DNA of 34,773 nucleotides from Selaginella moellendorffii (lineage: Eukaryota; Streptophyta; Lycopodiopsida; Selaginellales; Selaginellaceae), in assembly GCF_000143415.4 (NCBI RefSeq), contig NW_003314372.1, positions 16,233-51,005 on the forward strand. The letters are read 5' to 3'. The translations under genes were made by a program, and so were the position numbers. Under the pieces are notes generated by a model that was not told where the DNA came from, made no database searches, and saw nothing but the letters and a program-made list of their open reading frames with translations. How positions within the stretch are numbered: position 1 is the stretch's first letter; each line of letters starts with the position of its first letter. Shown in pieces: positions 9,881 through 20,676 of this stretch.

Positions 9881-12840
9881 CTATACCGTATTTTATTTTA
9901 TTATTAACATATGATACATTCATATTATATGTGAATTTTTTAAAATTTATAAAGGATGGTATATTATTATATATATTAATATTAGTTTTCTCAATTATAT
10001 AGAAAGGATGCATTCTCAACAAGATTTCATACATATTTTGGATTCATAATAGAACTTTAAAGAGTATAAATCTGGATGTTGTATTATTATATTAAATATA
10101 TTGTACTATTTTAATCTATGAATGGATGAATCCTCATCCATAAATTTGTTTTGTATTGTGTATGAACCTAAATTATAGGCACATGCTCTAAATATCATTG
10201 AGTAGTATTTGCATATATGACTAAAACTTAACTCATATTGAGAATCAAAACTATGTCATTGAAGAATTATCATTACTGACATCACCTAACACTAAAGATT
10301 TGACAAACTACTGATATTTTACATGTGATTGGATATCTTGGATCTCCATGCCAAAACAGAATGTCATTACTATCATCACTCACAATTAAACTTCACTTGC
10401 TGAAATTCTTTTCTTGGATTTGTGTGTATGCAATAGACAGCAAAACACATGATAATACTATCACACTTACAAATATTAGATATGCTATAGTATTTAGATT
10501 TATTTGTACATTGTTATTATTCTTCTTATTGCTCTCCTTAAATCTCAATTTATGTTTCACTATAGATTTTTATAAGTAGCATAAGGGACATAGAGAACTC
10601 CAAAACCTATAAAGAAGGATGGAAAGGTTCTTCTACATTTTTGAGATCACTACCACTTTTGTTCTCTCAAAGTCATGTTTTTAAAAGTTTTTTATATTGC
10701 CATTTTAATCTTAATCTTAGCTCTATTTTGTAAGAGGTTGTGATCCACAACAACACTAGTATTGTTGTTGCTCGGTGTTTTTTCTTTCTAGTGTGGGCAA
10801 GGGTGGATAACATTAAGATTTATAGAATTAAAAGTCTAAGGAGATTCATGTTTTTGGATCTCCAATCAAAGTGTTTTAGCTAAAGTGAATGTGAAGAAAG
10901 AGTTAGTCATCATCCTCTCCTCCTCTTCCAGTTCAAGTGGAAAAGTTATGCTAGTGTCAGCCCCAAATTCACGAGCTCCATCTTTAGTAATATTCAAAAC
11001 TATTAATAATGCTTTCCACTTTTCCCACTTCTCAGTCAACATACATTTATTTCTATATAGATCCATGAGTGAGCTTCCATCCTATTACAATAGCAATATC
11101 TTCTTTGATTTAAGGCCTTTTATCAACAACATTAATTCCAAACGAAAAGGGATGGAAACTAAGTAGGATGTCTAAAACTAGTGTAAGATCAAGACCACAC
11201 ACTTCCAGCATTTTGAACAGTGTCTATAGTTCATTTTGGTAGGCATTTAGATTGCATGGATGAAACATGTAATCAAAATGGCTATAGAAATTTTATATTT
11301 TTTGAAAAGTTTACAATCAATCCTCTTACCCATGACACTATTATTATTAGATTCAAGTGTTAGTTTTGCAAGAATTTTCCTTTATACTGTGCCATTTACA
11401 AGGCCAAGATGTACTACTTCCTTCTGTAGGATAGAGTGGTTGGAAGAGATGAAGTCTCTTATTTCTTCTTTATTTTTGTTGCCTTTTAATCTTGTCTTTT
11501 TCACTAGAACCAACCACTAGACCTTATGTACACCCCGATTATGAATCTCTCCAAAAGTAAGCATTAGAGCTAATATTCTTTTGAGGCAGGGAAAGGGAAG
11601 ATAAATTTGTATAAAACATGTTTATTAGATTTGATATATGCTATAGAGTAGTCTTCAAAAGCATTAGCATTTGAAGAAGGAAGATACTAAGAACAAGGCT
11701 TTTTGTTGAGATGTTCAACAATAGGATAAAGAGGAAGTTGATTCCACTAGCTCAAGAAGTGGCAATTGTAGTTGAGAAAGTGGTTCGTGGCACATCTATG
11801 GAGTATAATTCCCAAGCTTTTATTAATGATATAAAAATTGTTCACTCAAAGTGTTGTTTTTTCTTTATTAGTGAAGATATTGGTATAGATCTTGGAGTGA
11901 AAAGCTCTCATAGGCTTGATATTGAGTACCATTTTACTTTAAGATATTGCACATTGTTAAAATAGAAAATGAAGAGTACACAATTGTTATTCAATGCTTT
12001 CTTTGCACATAACCAAACTTTACTAAGCACAAAAAACATAGGAAGGCATATATATATTACATTTTCATCAACACTTTAAAGATCCTAAAGTGGACATTCA
12101 TATACATTAAGAAAGCTTTACTACTGCTAAGTTGTAAGACTTTTGGAGTTGATAATACTATTGATATTTATTCTCTATCAATAATATATACTTTTTATAC
12201 TTTATATAATTAATAACAAAACATTCATTTCATTTCATATACTTCTAAGTTTTCTTTTTACAATACTATCTGTAATACTAGTGTCTCTCTATTTTTGTAT
12301 TTGCCATCTCAAAACATATTTCATAGTAGTTTGGGGCCATGATATTGCAATCTGTTGCAAAAGTGTATATGTTGTTGTACTGATTGTCGCCACTATTTCC
12401 ACCAAAAGCTAAAAAATAGATGGGGCAATTCTTGAAAGGCACGGAATTGTAATTTTTTAAAATAAATAGGAGGGCATTTTTTATAACCTTTGTTGCACCC
12501 TTTATCATTGCATTTATCTCTAATATATGATCATTATTCTCATTATCCTCTTTTTCTATCTTTTATATGGTTTGGATGTGTTATGCAATGGGATGAATAT
12601 TACAGCTTCTAGTCCTTGAATTACTACCCTGAGAAGAAGATGTCAAGAGTTGAAACTACCAAGAACCATTTTATTTTATGTTTTGGCAAACTTAAATAAA
12701 ATAACATATAGTAAATATTTAAATTCTTGGACAAGAAGCCTTCTCTAAAATAGTTTTATCCATAAATATAGTATAAAGTTAGGTTTTCTATAACCTTAAT
12801 TTTTTAAAATTTATAATATTTGTATTAAATTGCAATTGAA
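9881..12840. other. AT-rich interior of the 7.1-kb element, right arm; no gene recognised
   Basis: Very AT-rich. The frames at 11711-11965 (+, 84 residues), 11260-11520 (+) and 12278-12508 (-, 76 residues) have no motif I can name. They could be scraps of a decayed gene, but nothing joins them convincingly. Confidence 0.4.
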
Positions 12841-12866
12841 AATTGAGCTCAACTCGTGAGCTCAAC
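12841..12866 (-). repeat. Right TIR core of the 7.1-kb element
   Basis: Exact reverse complement of 5810-5835. A further 32 bases to the outer end (12898) are weakly similar to the outer left end. Confidence 0.85.
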
Positions 12867-12898
12867 TTTTCAGCTCATAAGCTCAAGAGTGGTCCACG

Positions 12899-13778
12899 CT
12901 CGCCAATGATATTTCCTCTTGAGTAAGCCCATCGTCTTGGGCACTCTGCCGTGTCCCATAAGAGGTCTATCATGACACTCCTCTAAGGCTACCTTCCTTA
13001 GTTCCCCTTCTGGAACATACACCCTCGTTTGCTTGTAATATATGAGTCCGTTGCGTTCCGCATAGCCTGTTTTCTCTTCCGTTGGCAGCTCACCTCTCTG
13101 GTGAGCTTCCCGTGCCTCTAGATTCCTCAGCAACACTTCTTGTGCTAGACTGTCGTTCTCATATGCGGTTCGCACATCATCCCAAAAGGTTGCTGTCACG
13201 CTGGTTATCGCCAACTTCAAGCTCGCTTTTCGACTTAGCGCATCTGCCATGATGTTGCTCTTCCCAGGCTTGTACAAAATCTCACAATCAAACTCAGCCA
13301 AAGCATTGGCCCACCGACCTTATTTTCCCCTTAGGTCGGGCTGTGACAAGAAGTATTTCGTTGCCACATTGTCCGTCTAAACTTTGAAGTGTCTCCCAAG
13401 GTAGTGTCGCCACTCCTTGAGTGCCTTGACCACCGCAAACAATTCCTTCTCATGGGCAGGCCACTTCCATTGAGCCTTGTCCAACTTCTTCGAGAAGAAC
13501 GCTACTGGATGGTTGTCTTGCTTCAAAACTGCGCCCAACACAAAGTCTGAAGCATCTGTTTCTACCTCAAAGTCCTTACCAAAGTCTGGTAATGCCAACA
13601 CGGGAGCCTTCCTCAATTTCCCCTTGAGGTGGACGAATGCCGCCTTGCATTCCACTGTCCATACCATCTTCCCTTTTCCCGTTTGGTCCATTAAGGGCAG
13701 GGCTACTCTCGAATAGTGTCTGATAAACTTTCGATAGTAGTTGCATAGCCCCAGGAATGCCCTTAACTCATGTACATT
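12899..13778 (-). pseudogene. pol: Ty3/gypsy pol, middle: RNase H and N-terminal integrase zinc finger (broken)
   Basis: This continues directly from the RT segment. The minus-strand frame shows ELRAFLGL and NYYRKFI (connection region), then ETDASDF with the first RNase H Asp, FFSKKLD, HEKELFAV with the Glu, a TDN block, LAEFD and KPGKSNIMADALSR. After a linker it reaches the His-His half of the integrase zinc finger (HDRPLMGHG) and KRKYHW, where the 7.1-kb element interrupts it. Stops lie at 13779-13781 (TAG), 13377-13379 (TAG) and 13320-13322 (TAA). At least two fall where related elements have Gln, consistent with C-to-T change. Otherwise the frame is intact, so decay is recent compared with the plus-strand gypsy at 30838. 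Confidence 0.92.
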
Positions 13779-15143
13779 CTATAGTCGCTCCCAATCTTGG
13801 ATCATTTGGACCTTTTCAGGGTCCACCTTGAGCCCGTCCTTGCCCATCACATGCCCGAGAAACTTTACCTCTTGTTGAGCAAAGTCACATTTGCTCTCTT
13901 TAGCATACAGCTGGTGTTCCCTTAGTTTCTCAAACACCTTCGTCAAGTGTTCGACATGCTCCTCTAGCGTTTCGCTATAGATCAGGATGTCGTCAATATA
14001 GACGACCAAGTGATCCAAATAAGGTACAAAGATATGGTTCATCAACGCCGAAAACGTTGCCGGCGCATTGTATAGCCCGAAGGGCATCACTAGAAACTTG
14101 AAGCTCCCATACCTCGTTCGACAGGTTGTCTTCTCGACATCTTCCTCTGCTACCCTGATCTGGTAGTATCCTGACCTTAGGTCAATCCTCGAGAAGTATT
14201 TTGCCTTTCCCAACCTATCGAACAAGTCCTCAATCCTTGGCAAAGGGTACTTATTCTTCTTTGTATACTTGTTGAGCAACCGGTAGTCTATGCACATGCG
14301 CATAGATCCATCTTTCTTTTTCACAAATAGCACTGGCGCCCCATACAGCGACTTGCTCAACCTAACATACCCTTTGTCCACCAACTCCTCTAGTTGGCGC
14401 TTGAGCTCCGCGAGTTCTTTTTCGTTCAAACGATAGGGGGGGCAAACCACTGCCTCAGCACCCTCGACCAGCTCAATCTTATGTTCTATCGGTTGTGCGG
14501 GGGGCAACCCCGCCGGTAGCTCCTCCGGCATGGTATCCTGGAATTGATCCAACACCCGCTGGATCACTAAAGGTACTTCTTCCGTTTCAGTCTTTTTGTC
14601 ACTTCTCACTGAGAGTAAGCACAAAAATGCAATCTTGGTCCCTTTAGTGAGTTGTCCTCTCGTGGACACCAAGTTTAGGCATGATTCTTTGGCCTTGCAT
14701 TGCCCTACCTTTAGATCCTGGGCCTCCACCCTGGATCTTCTCCCTTGGGCATTCGCCAGTACCACAAGGTTCCTAGCTTGTCCATGTAGGGCTACCATGA
14801 ACCGATTGAACCAATCCATTCTGAAGATCACGTCAAATCCCGCCATGTCCAACACGATGAAGTCCATGTCTACTTTCCAAGTCCCTACTTCGACTCTCGC
14901 TTGTCGAAGTACCTCATCAGTGCTTTGGCTACCTTGAACAAACTCTATAGTCCTTAGTTCGCCTAGCCGCTGCACCGTTAGTCCGGCTTGCCAGACTATG
15001 TCTGCAGCCACAAAATTATCCAAAGCACCCGTGTCAATAAGGATCTTAACAAAGCTACCTCTGAACTTCCCTCAGAGGGCTAGTAGATGTCGCGAACGAC
15101 TCTCTACCAAGGTTGTTCGTGTAATGAGTAACTTTGAGCTAAT
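13779..15143 (-). pseudogene. pol: Ty3/gypsy pol, 5' part: aspartic protease and reverse transcriptase
   Basis: On the minus strand the frame contains the protease active site LIDTGA (catalytic Asp at 15034-15036), then RMDWF and the usual linker. The reverse transcriptase core follows: [57 protein letters not shown] and the catalytic YIDDIL (two Asp codons at 13989-13994), then VKFLGH. It is open from the protease to 13779. Upstream of the protease the frame continues to about 15140 apart from one TGA near 15074, where CGA would be a simple ancestor. The gag zinc knuckle that should precede it is at 28718-28936, displaced by the 13.6-kb element. Confidence 0.95.
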
Positions 15144-15165
15144 GCTCTATTTCGTTAAAGTGGGA
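15144..15165 (+). repeat. Left TIR of the 13.6-kb element
   Basis: Begins GCTCTATTTCG and ends AAGTGGGA. It is the exact reverse complement of 28696-28717. A near-copy of its inner end (GTAAAATGGGA) follows at 15174-15184, which could be a second transposase-binding site. Confidence 0.9.
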
Positions 15166-15782
15166 TTTATTCAGTAAAATGGGACTAGGTACAAATTTTC
15201 AAGTATTTGAAAATGACGTGAAATTATATGTTTTTTGTCCAGGGGCTAGACATATCTGGGGCATGGTGACTAGCGCGGTGACTTTATGTCCAGACTGAGT
15301 CCATCTGGTTGTATAATAAATCTCATTGTCAAGGTGAACAAGCTGAATCTGAAGCTAAAGAAGAGTGATGGCATGCGCGCACACACTATTTGTTTGTTCA
15401 TTGAGCGTGTGGTGAGCTTTCCAAGATGAACGTCATTCCTATTAGCCAGACATATAACTTAATGGTGAGAACATTTAGATATTATTCAATGTTATCTTTT
15501 TCTAACGAATCTAATTGTGAAGGTGTAGCGAGAAGTCATTTAACTCATTTGACCCTTAGTGTATTTTCATGAAACTAAATAACATTCATATTATTAAGGA
15601 ATTTCTCTAGTAGCTCTTTTTTACGACATAGAGGCTTGCATTTCTTTCAAAGGTGATTTAGTAAAAGGCCTGAGGGCACATGCCATTCTATTTCTCAGAC
15701 CGGTATTAAGATATACTAGTGCAAAGGGAAAAAGGTATTTGGTGATCAAGTAAATGGCATGAGGGCACACGCCATTATAAGC
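15166..15782. other. Left subterminal region: palindromes and an inverted copy of the last exon
   Basis: No gene. On the plus strand 15332-15366 (GGTGAACAAGCTGAATC...) resembles the last exon of the minus-strand gene (16709-16675), including a TGA that runs into a palindrome (15368-15389). More palindromes lie at 15665-15686 and 15754-15775. Confidence 0.6.
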
Positions 15783-16040
15783 CTAAGCGCTAGTGGACAC
15801 CTCCTTTTTGGTACTCTCAGCGGTACTATCATCCTTCTCCGGGTCAGTTGTTTTGCTTTGGATTGTTGTCTCTGACGTTACTGGGGCGTTCTCGATAGTT
15901 GTTAATGTTGCCGTTTGTTCAGAAAAATGATCACCTGGAGTATAGTACGGGGAGTTTGGAAGACTTATATATTCTACATCTTCACCTATCTCCTTCTCCG
16001 TCTCCTTTTCTGCCTCACTTACAGATTTTGTGCTTGCCAT
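15783..16040 (-). CDS. Small acidic Ser/Thr-rich hypothetical protein
   Basis: An 85-residue frame starts at the ATG ending 16040 (MASTKS), chosen because the longer frame upstream (to 16109) is Arg/Phe-rich and unlike the rest. The product is low in hydrophobic residues, with many Glu, Ser, Thr and Lys (EKETEKEIGED near the start, TAESTKKEVSTSA at the end), so probably disordered. There is no known domain. It ends in TAG at 15783, and a palindrome copy lies 7 bp beyond, the same arrangement as at the stops of the two large genes. It could be a separate accessory gene or a distal exon set of the minus-strand transposase gene. A GTAAGTG inside it is donor-like, so the structure is uncertain. 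Confidence 0.4.
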   Translation of the reverse strand: MASTKSVSEAEKETEKEIGEDVEYISLPNSPYYTPGDHFSEQTATLTTIENAPVTSETTIQSKTTDPEKDDSTAESTKKEVSTSA

Positions 16041-16674
16041 GAGAACGCTCTTCACCCTAAAATATGGAGTTCGTTGTGTTATAAAAGGAAACCAACACAC
16101 ACGCTGCAAGGGAATGATGGTACATAAAGCAAGCCCACAATATGGGTTTATGTGCCATTAATATGGGCCACACGCCATATTATTAGATTTATGCACGTGT
16201 GATTGGTAAATGCATATGTCACATCATCTTTGTTTTACCTCACACACTATATCAGGCCTAATGAACCATATCACATGTGCGCACATGCTATATATATGGA
16301 GAAGTATTATGCAAGGATAGAAATTCAATGCATGATTGTGGAGAGCAATGGCATGAAGCCACATGCTAAATAACATTTTAGAGAAAGAATTAAAATAAAA
16401 ACATGCAAACAGTACTAAGTGGACCAAGACTTAGAAGTGCACAATTGAATGAGGTATTTCTAATAAATACTTCACTCACCTCATATAGGAATGGCTACCA
16501 CTCTCAAATGGCGTATCACCTCATGCCATCACCTCGCAATTTGTTATAACAATCCGATGAATTCATATTCGGCTTGTTCACCTTAAACTTTAAGTAAGAT
16601 TTGCTAGAACAACTAAGAATTTATACTTGTTATTTGTATCATCTCACCTAGGAATGGCGTAAGGCCACATGCCA
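16041..16674. other. Intergenic region with diverged palindromes and a second last-exon copy
   Basis: Palindrome copies lie at 16348-16369 (partial), 16508-16529 and 16654-16675. On the minus strand, sequence starting near 16588 (GGTGAACAAGCCGAATATG) is another diverged copy of the last exon at 16709. No further gene is seen. Confidence 0.55.
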
Positions 16675-16709
16675 TCACGCCTCCTCTGATTCAGATTCGG
16701 ATTGTTCAC

Positions 16710-16761
16710 CTTGAAATAAAATACATTAGAAACTTAGTAAAGGAATATTCATGAATCTCAC
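16710..16761 (-). other. 52-nt intron before the last exon of the DUF7869-like gene
   Basis: Minus-strand donor CAAG/GTGAGA and acceptor TTTATTTCAAG, phase 1. Without splicing the frame runs on for 18 residues of unrelated sequence. With splicing it ends in an acidic tail (ESESEEA). Confidence 0.55.
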
Positions 16762-17995
16762 CTTGAACCCGGGTTATGAATGCTCTTGCTGCATCTCTTG
16801 CATGGTCTGGCAAGGTGATGGTGGCACTCTGCTTCCGCATCCAACCATGCACAACATTATCCACCGATATGCTCATGCTGGGATCCCTTGGATTCAGCAC
16901 CCATCTCTTTTCTAGGCAATCCTTCGTATATCCGGAACTTGGCTTGAACCACTCCACAGTTACATTGAAGGAGTTAGTTTCCGCGTCCTCCTCTGCATCA
17001 GTGATGCAGCGCCCCACCCATATCATTTGTTTTTTATTACTGGGTCTGACAAGCACGACCATTCCTTTGCAGACCTGTACTGGATTGAATGCTGAATCCG
17101 GCTTCTTGTTCCTCGGCCCACAATAGTGATCCTCAACATCGTTATCTGTCACTGCATTTCCAGAGGACATTGTTCCGCTACTATCTGGTGCTCTGGGTTC
17201 TGGCCAAAAGGACTCTTCCAATTTTTCATATACAACCGGCCCATTTTGGATAGCAGATATAATCTTCTCCCAGTATTCGAGCAAAGGCTTGCACCTCTGA
17301 AAATAGGATTCTCCACCAAACACCAACCCCCTCTTCCAGAAGGCAATATGCTGTCTAATCCCGGCCACTATACTTTCCTGGTCTTTGAGTCCATCCGGGT
17401 GCATCGGCCGTGGGGAACCCTGAGGAATCATAGGTTCCCCAGTTATGAGATCTCTCTTGAAGAGTTCAATGCCGTCCACTGGCAGCCACACTGTGTCCCA
17501 TTCTCTCATCTTGTACCTCATCACTGGAGCACCGTCACACATGCTGAAATGAAACTGAAGAGGCTTGGAGTGGCCAATCAGCGTTTCGGATCCGTCCTTG
17601 ATGTAGCCTCTTACAAACCCCTTAAAGTCTGGAACCTCTGTCAGAAGTGCAGCTTCAACAGTGCCTTTGATGCAATTTTGGAATTCATCGTAGAGTTGTG
17701 GGAGGGTGAGGACATTGGATCGCCGGAGGGACTCTGCCAGGTGACTGAACATGGCATCGACGTCTTCATGAGTGTGCCCAACCATGAGAAAGCCAAGTGT
17801 AACCGTTTCAAATATGCCTTTGGCAACAAGCATCGCCAAGTACGCGAAGACGTACATGTTTCTGTTCTCACTGCCAGCATTGTCTGTTTGGAGCAGAAGA
17901 TGGGGTGGAAGGCCACATCGGCTGCAAGAACTTCCTTGAGATTCTGCTTCATTTGGATGAGGCTGTGCATTCACCGGGCGACCAGCCTCGTCGGA

Positions 17996-18074
17996 ATGGC
18001 ATGAGGCCTCACGTGATAACCCTACAATCTGACGGCCAACATATTCACTGGGATGGCATGGGGCCCCACGTGAT
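17996..18074. repeat. Two palindrome copies 57 bp apart inside the transposase frame
   Basis: Copies at 17996-18017 and 18053-18074 have the same altered right arm (CACGTGAT instead of CATGCCAT). They lie in the stretch between the LWGGGG region and TDNAGSENRN that is long and low-complexity here, so they look like in-frame insertions or retained small introns. Confidence 0.6.
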
Positions 18075-19816
18075 ACTGCAAGCCTTTGCTCCTCCTCCAG
18101 CTGAACCCTGTATGGGGTTCGATCGACAAGGGCCTTATGCAAGGGTTGGCCATTCAGCTCAGTCTGCGCACTTTGCAGAGACCTTAAGTGTTTTGCTAGG
18201 GACGCAATCATCATGTTTGCACCCCCGCCACCCCATAGAGGTACAAAGAAGTTCCCATAGTTCTGGGCACCATGCCCATGAGCGATTATGCCAAACAGAG
18301 ACACAGGCAGCTGCATGGATGAAGAGATTGCCTTGGGGGCAGGATTGAGTCGAGGTAAGCACATCTTTTTCTGGTCCATTTTGTCGTGGATGATGCAGAG
18401 GTAAGAGTCAGGTCTCTCCATGGAGAGAATCCTGTTATGATAATATGCAGTCCTGCAGCTTCTCTGCTCGATGTTGTGGTCGAGCCGCCTTCTAACCAAC
18501 GTCTCTCGCTCTTGAGCGCTGCAAGAATTCTTCGACAAAGCCATTTTGATAGCAGTGCACTCGTCACACTTTGAAAAGCTGGAGTACTTTCTTATACTCA
18601 CATCCCTGACCTGTTGCTCCACAATCTACTAAATCTAGATTGGCTCAGCTTCCTGTAGCCATTACTCTGGAGTTCCCGATTCACATCTTCCAATATGGCT
18701 CCCTTGGTATACATGGAAGGGAGAACTCGTTGGGTGTCTCGTGTTCCATCTTCCAAGACGCGGGTTTTATGTGGTTGCTGCTCGCTACATGTCTCGACAA
18801 ACCTCTTGAAGATTGCCTCTCCATATACAACATGACCCCTGGTTTTGTGCGTATCGTCGTTCCCATGGACTGCCTGTTGAACCCTTTGTTCCTCGAACTC
18901 AGTTTTGATTCTGTAGAATGTGGTTCGAGGGACTCCATAAATGATTCTCCATGCCTTCATGCAGACCAAACCCCTCTTGAAGACCATGCCCCCCACCTGA
19001 TGTTCTGAAGCATCAACAGATGACCGTAATGCCTCATACACAAAATTGCGAGCTGCCTTCTAGGACAATGTCTTGTATCTTGCTCTCTCCTCTTCAATAG
19101 CATCCCAATCAGCATGTTGACAGCACCTCCTCTTGCAACAAGCAACTGTCGAGACCATTCGAACCTCCATCGCCATTTTCTGCCTTTTCGGTTCGTTGCT
19201 CAGATCCCTTTGGCTGCGCTTTAGGAAGGTGTACTTTCTTTTCCCATGAAGAGATGTTCTGTCATCAGTTGTAGTGGTGTTTGATTGTGAATCCTTCACA
19301 TTTTCAAACACTAAGTGCCTCAATTTCCACCGCACAATGCTTCCAATAGTCAGACTGTTTTCTTCTGTGTCAACAACCTCTAAAATCGCAACTCCAATAT
19401 CATCCCAGCCCAATTCTTGATTAGCAACCGCATCTCTTGGATCGACAACTGTGGCTAAGCCCTCAGCTACCACCTCCCCCTCGGGGTTGTTTAGAAACAC
19501 CTTCGCCTGAATCCATGTAGCACGGTTCTTAAGATCCACGGAGGGAACATGCGCGCACTTGCGCTGTCCCCAACATCTGCTTTCTTCTGAAGATTTTTCA
19601 AGGCAACAACAACATTTACCCCGACGACCATCTCTCCTCGTTCAATAGCGACCACATTCCCATCAAAGACAGTCTCTACTAATACAGCAGCATTGCCTTC
19701 CCCAAGCCTTTGACAGTGTATAACAAAGTTCCGATCCATAGACACAAGGGTCCCTTTTGCAACTCTCTTCCCACCATTCAAAATGTAAACCTTTTCCCCA
19801 ACCCTGAAGGCCATTC

Positions 19817-19888
19817 TGAAAGTGCAGAAAAGAAGTTAAGACCATACAAAAAATGATTGGAGAATGGCCTAAATCATAACATACCAAA
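19817..19888 (-). other. Probable 5' UTR intron of the DUF7869-like gene
   Basis: On the minus strand, donor GTATGT lies near 19885 and a pyrimidine tract with CTTTCAG ends 2-3 bases before the start codon at 19814. The plus-strand gene has the matching arrangement, with its start at a splice junction. Confidence 0.45.
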
Positions 19889-20180
19889 CAACCTCAATAG
19901 CATGAGGCCACATGCCATTATTCAAACATGTTATTGACACCCACGTGAAATTTCGCATTCACAAAATTGGCATGAGGCCTCATGCCATCTTGATATACAC
20001 ACAGCTGCAGGCAAGTAAAAACATACATGACAATACGCTAGGCATGAAATTGCAAGGGCCCAAGATGGCATGTGGCCTCATGCCATTTCTAAATGTGGTC
20101 CTAAGCCATTCCATGGTGAACATACCAGGAAGCACAAGTGCCGAATATCAAGAGGAAGCGGTAGCCACACCAAAGACAGT

Positions 20181-20300
20181 GCCGCTCGCAACACCGCAAC
20201 TACTCATAGCGCCGCTCGCAACACCGCAACTGCTCGTAGCGCCGCTCGCACAAACTGCCACTCGCATAAACTGCCGCTCGCAATGGCGCTCGCAATGCCG
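20181..20300. repeat. 30-bp tandem repeat (GCCGCTCGCAACACCGCAAC)
   Basis: Units start at 20181, 20211 and 20241, followed by shorter, diverged pieces to about 20310. The unit length keeps frames open on both strands, which accounts for the Ala/Thr/Arg-rich frames here. Confidence 0.8.
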
Positions 20301-20676
20301 CAACCGCTCGTAGACGCATAAACCACAGCCCACAACGCCACTTACACAAGCAGCGCTCACTGCGCTCAGCGGAACCAAGAACACGGCGCACAAAAATGAT
20401 AGACCTAGGAATGAGTTCGAGAATTCAAAAATAACACATGCTTGAACGTCACATCAAATCCTCTGACAAACCAGATTTTATGATTCCTCTGACAAATTTC
20501 AAACTGAGTAGCTTCTAGACTTTGCTGTCGGAGGTTGAACTTTGTCACATCATGTCCTTGCCTCGATCCAGCTGTGCCATGTCAGTGATTTGAACTTTGC
20601 CATGCCATGTCAGCGATCCGCGCCAAGATTATTCGCCGTGTAAAGGAATAATTATGCTGTGTATGTACGTCCATTT

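Larger units (their letters stand above)
5791..12898. mobile_element. AT-rich 7.1-kb DNA element with TIRs, inserted in integrase (Mutator-like?)
   Basis: The pol frame is broken at 12899 and resumes at 5790. Both ends carry inverted copies of the same sequence: a perfect 26-bp core at 5810-5835 and 12841-12866, with weaker outer similarity (GGTCCAAAGTTGAG against GGACCACTCTTGAG). Just outside lie 5780-5790 (CTGGCTAGTGA) and 12899-12909 (CTCGCCAATGA), identical at 8 of 11 positions, and both encode the same stretch of integrase. I read this as an eroded target duplication. Its length and the long TIR fit a Mutator-like element, but no transposase is visible, so family assignment is inference. 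Apart from the 96-bp array the inside is very AT-rich. Confidence 0.75.
16675..19814 (-). pseudogene. DUF7869-like protein, probable DDE-type transposase (broken copy)
   Basis: The start ATG is at 19814, one base after a strong acceptor (TTTCTGCACTTTCAG). The first 250 codons hold two similar modules (VAKGTLVSMD...LGEGNAAVLVETV and VAEGLATVVDP...LGWDDIGVAILEVV), reminiscent of the En/Spm Tnp1-like domain of plant transposases. A basic region follows, then a helix-turn-helix-like stretch (RIIYGVPRTTFYRIK) and a CDEC motif. The DUF7869-like core has HDKMDQKK (Asp at 18383-18385), TDNAGSENRN (Asp at 17882-17884) and VGHTHEDVD (Glu/Asp near 17765), matching an RNase H-fold acidic triad. An intron, 16710-16761 (52 nt), leads to a last exon encoding GEQSESESEEA and a TGA that overlaps a palindrome. 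Damage: frameshift between 19540 and 19610, TAG at 19060-19062, frameshift near 18610. Confidence 0.8.

Noticed and set aside
17126-18004. 292-residue plus-strand frame opposite the transposase gene
   Set aside because: It is a shadow of the minus-strand DUF7869-like frame, which has recognisable conserved motifs; this one has none.
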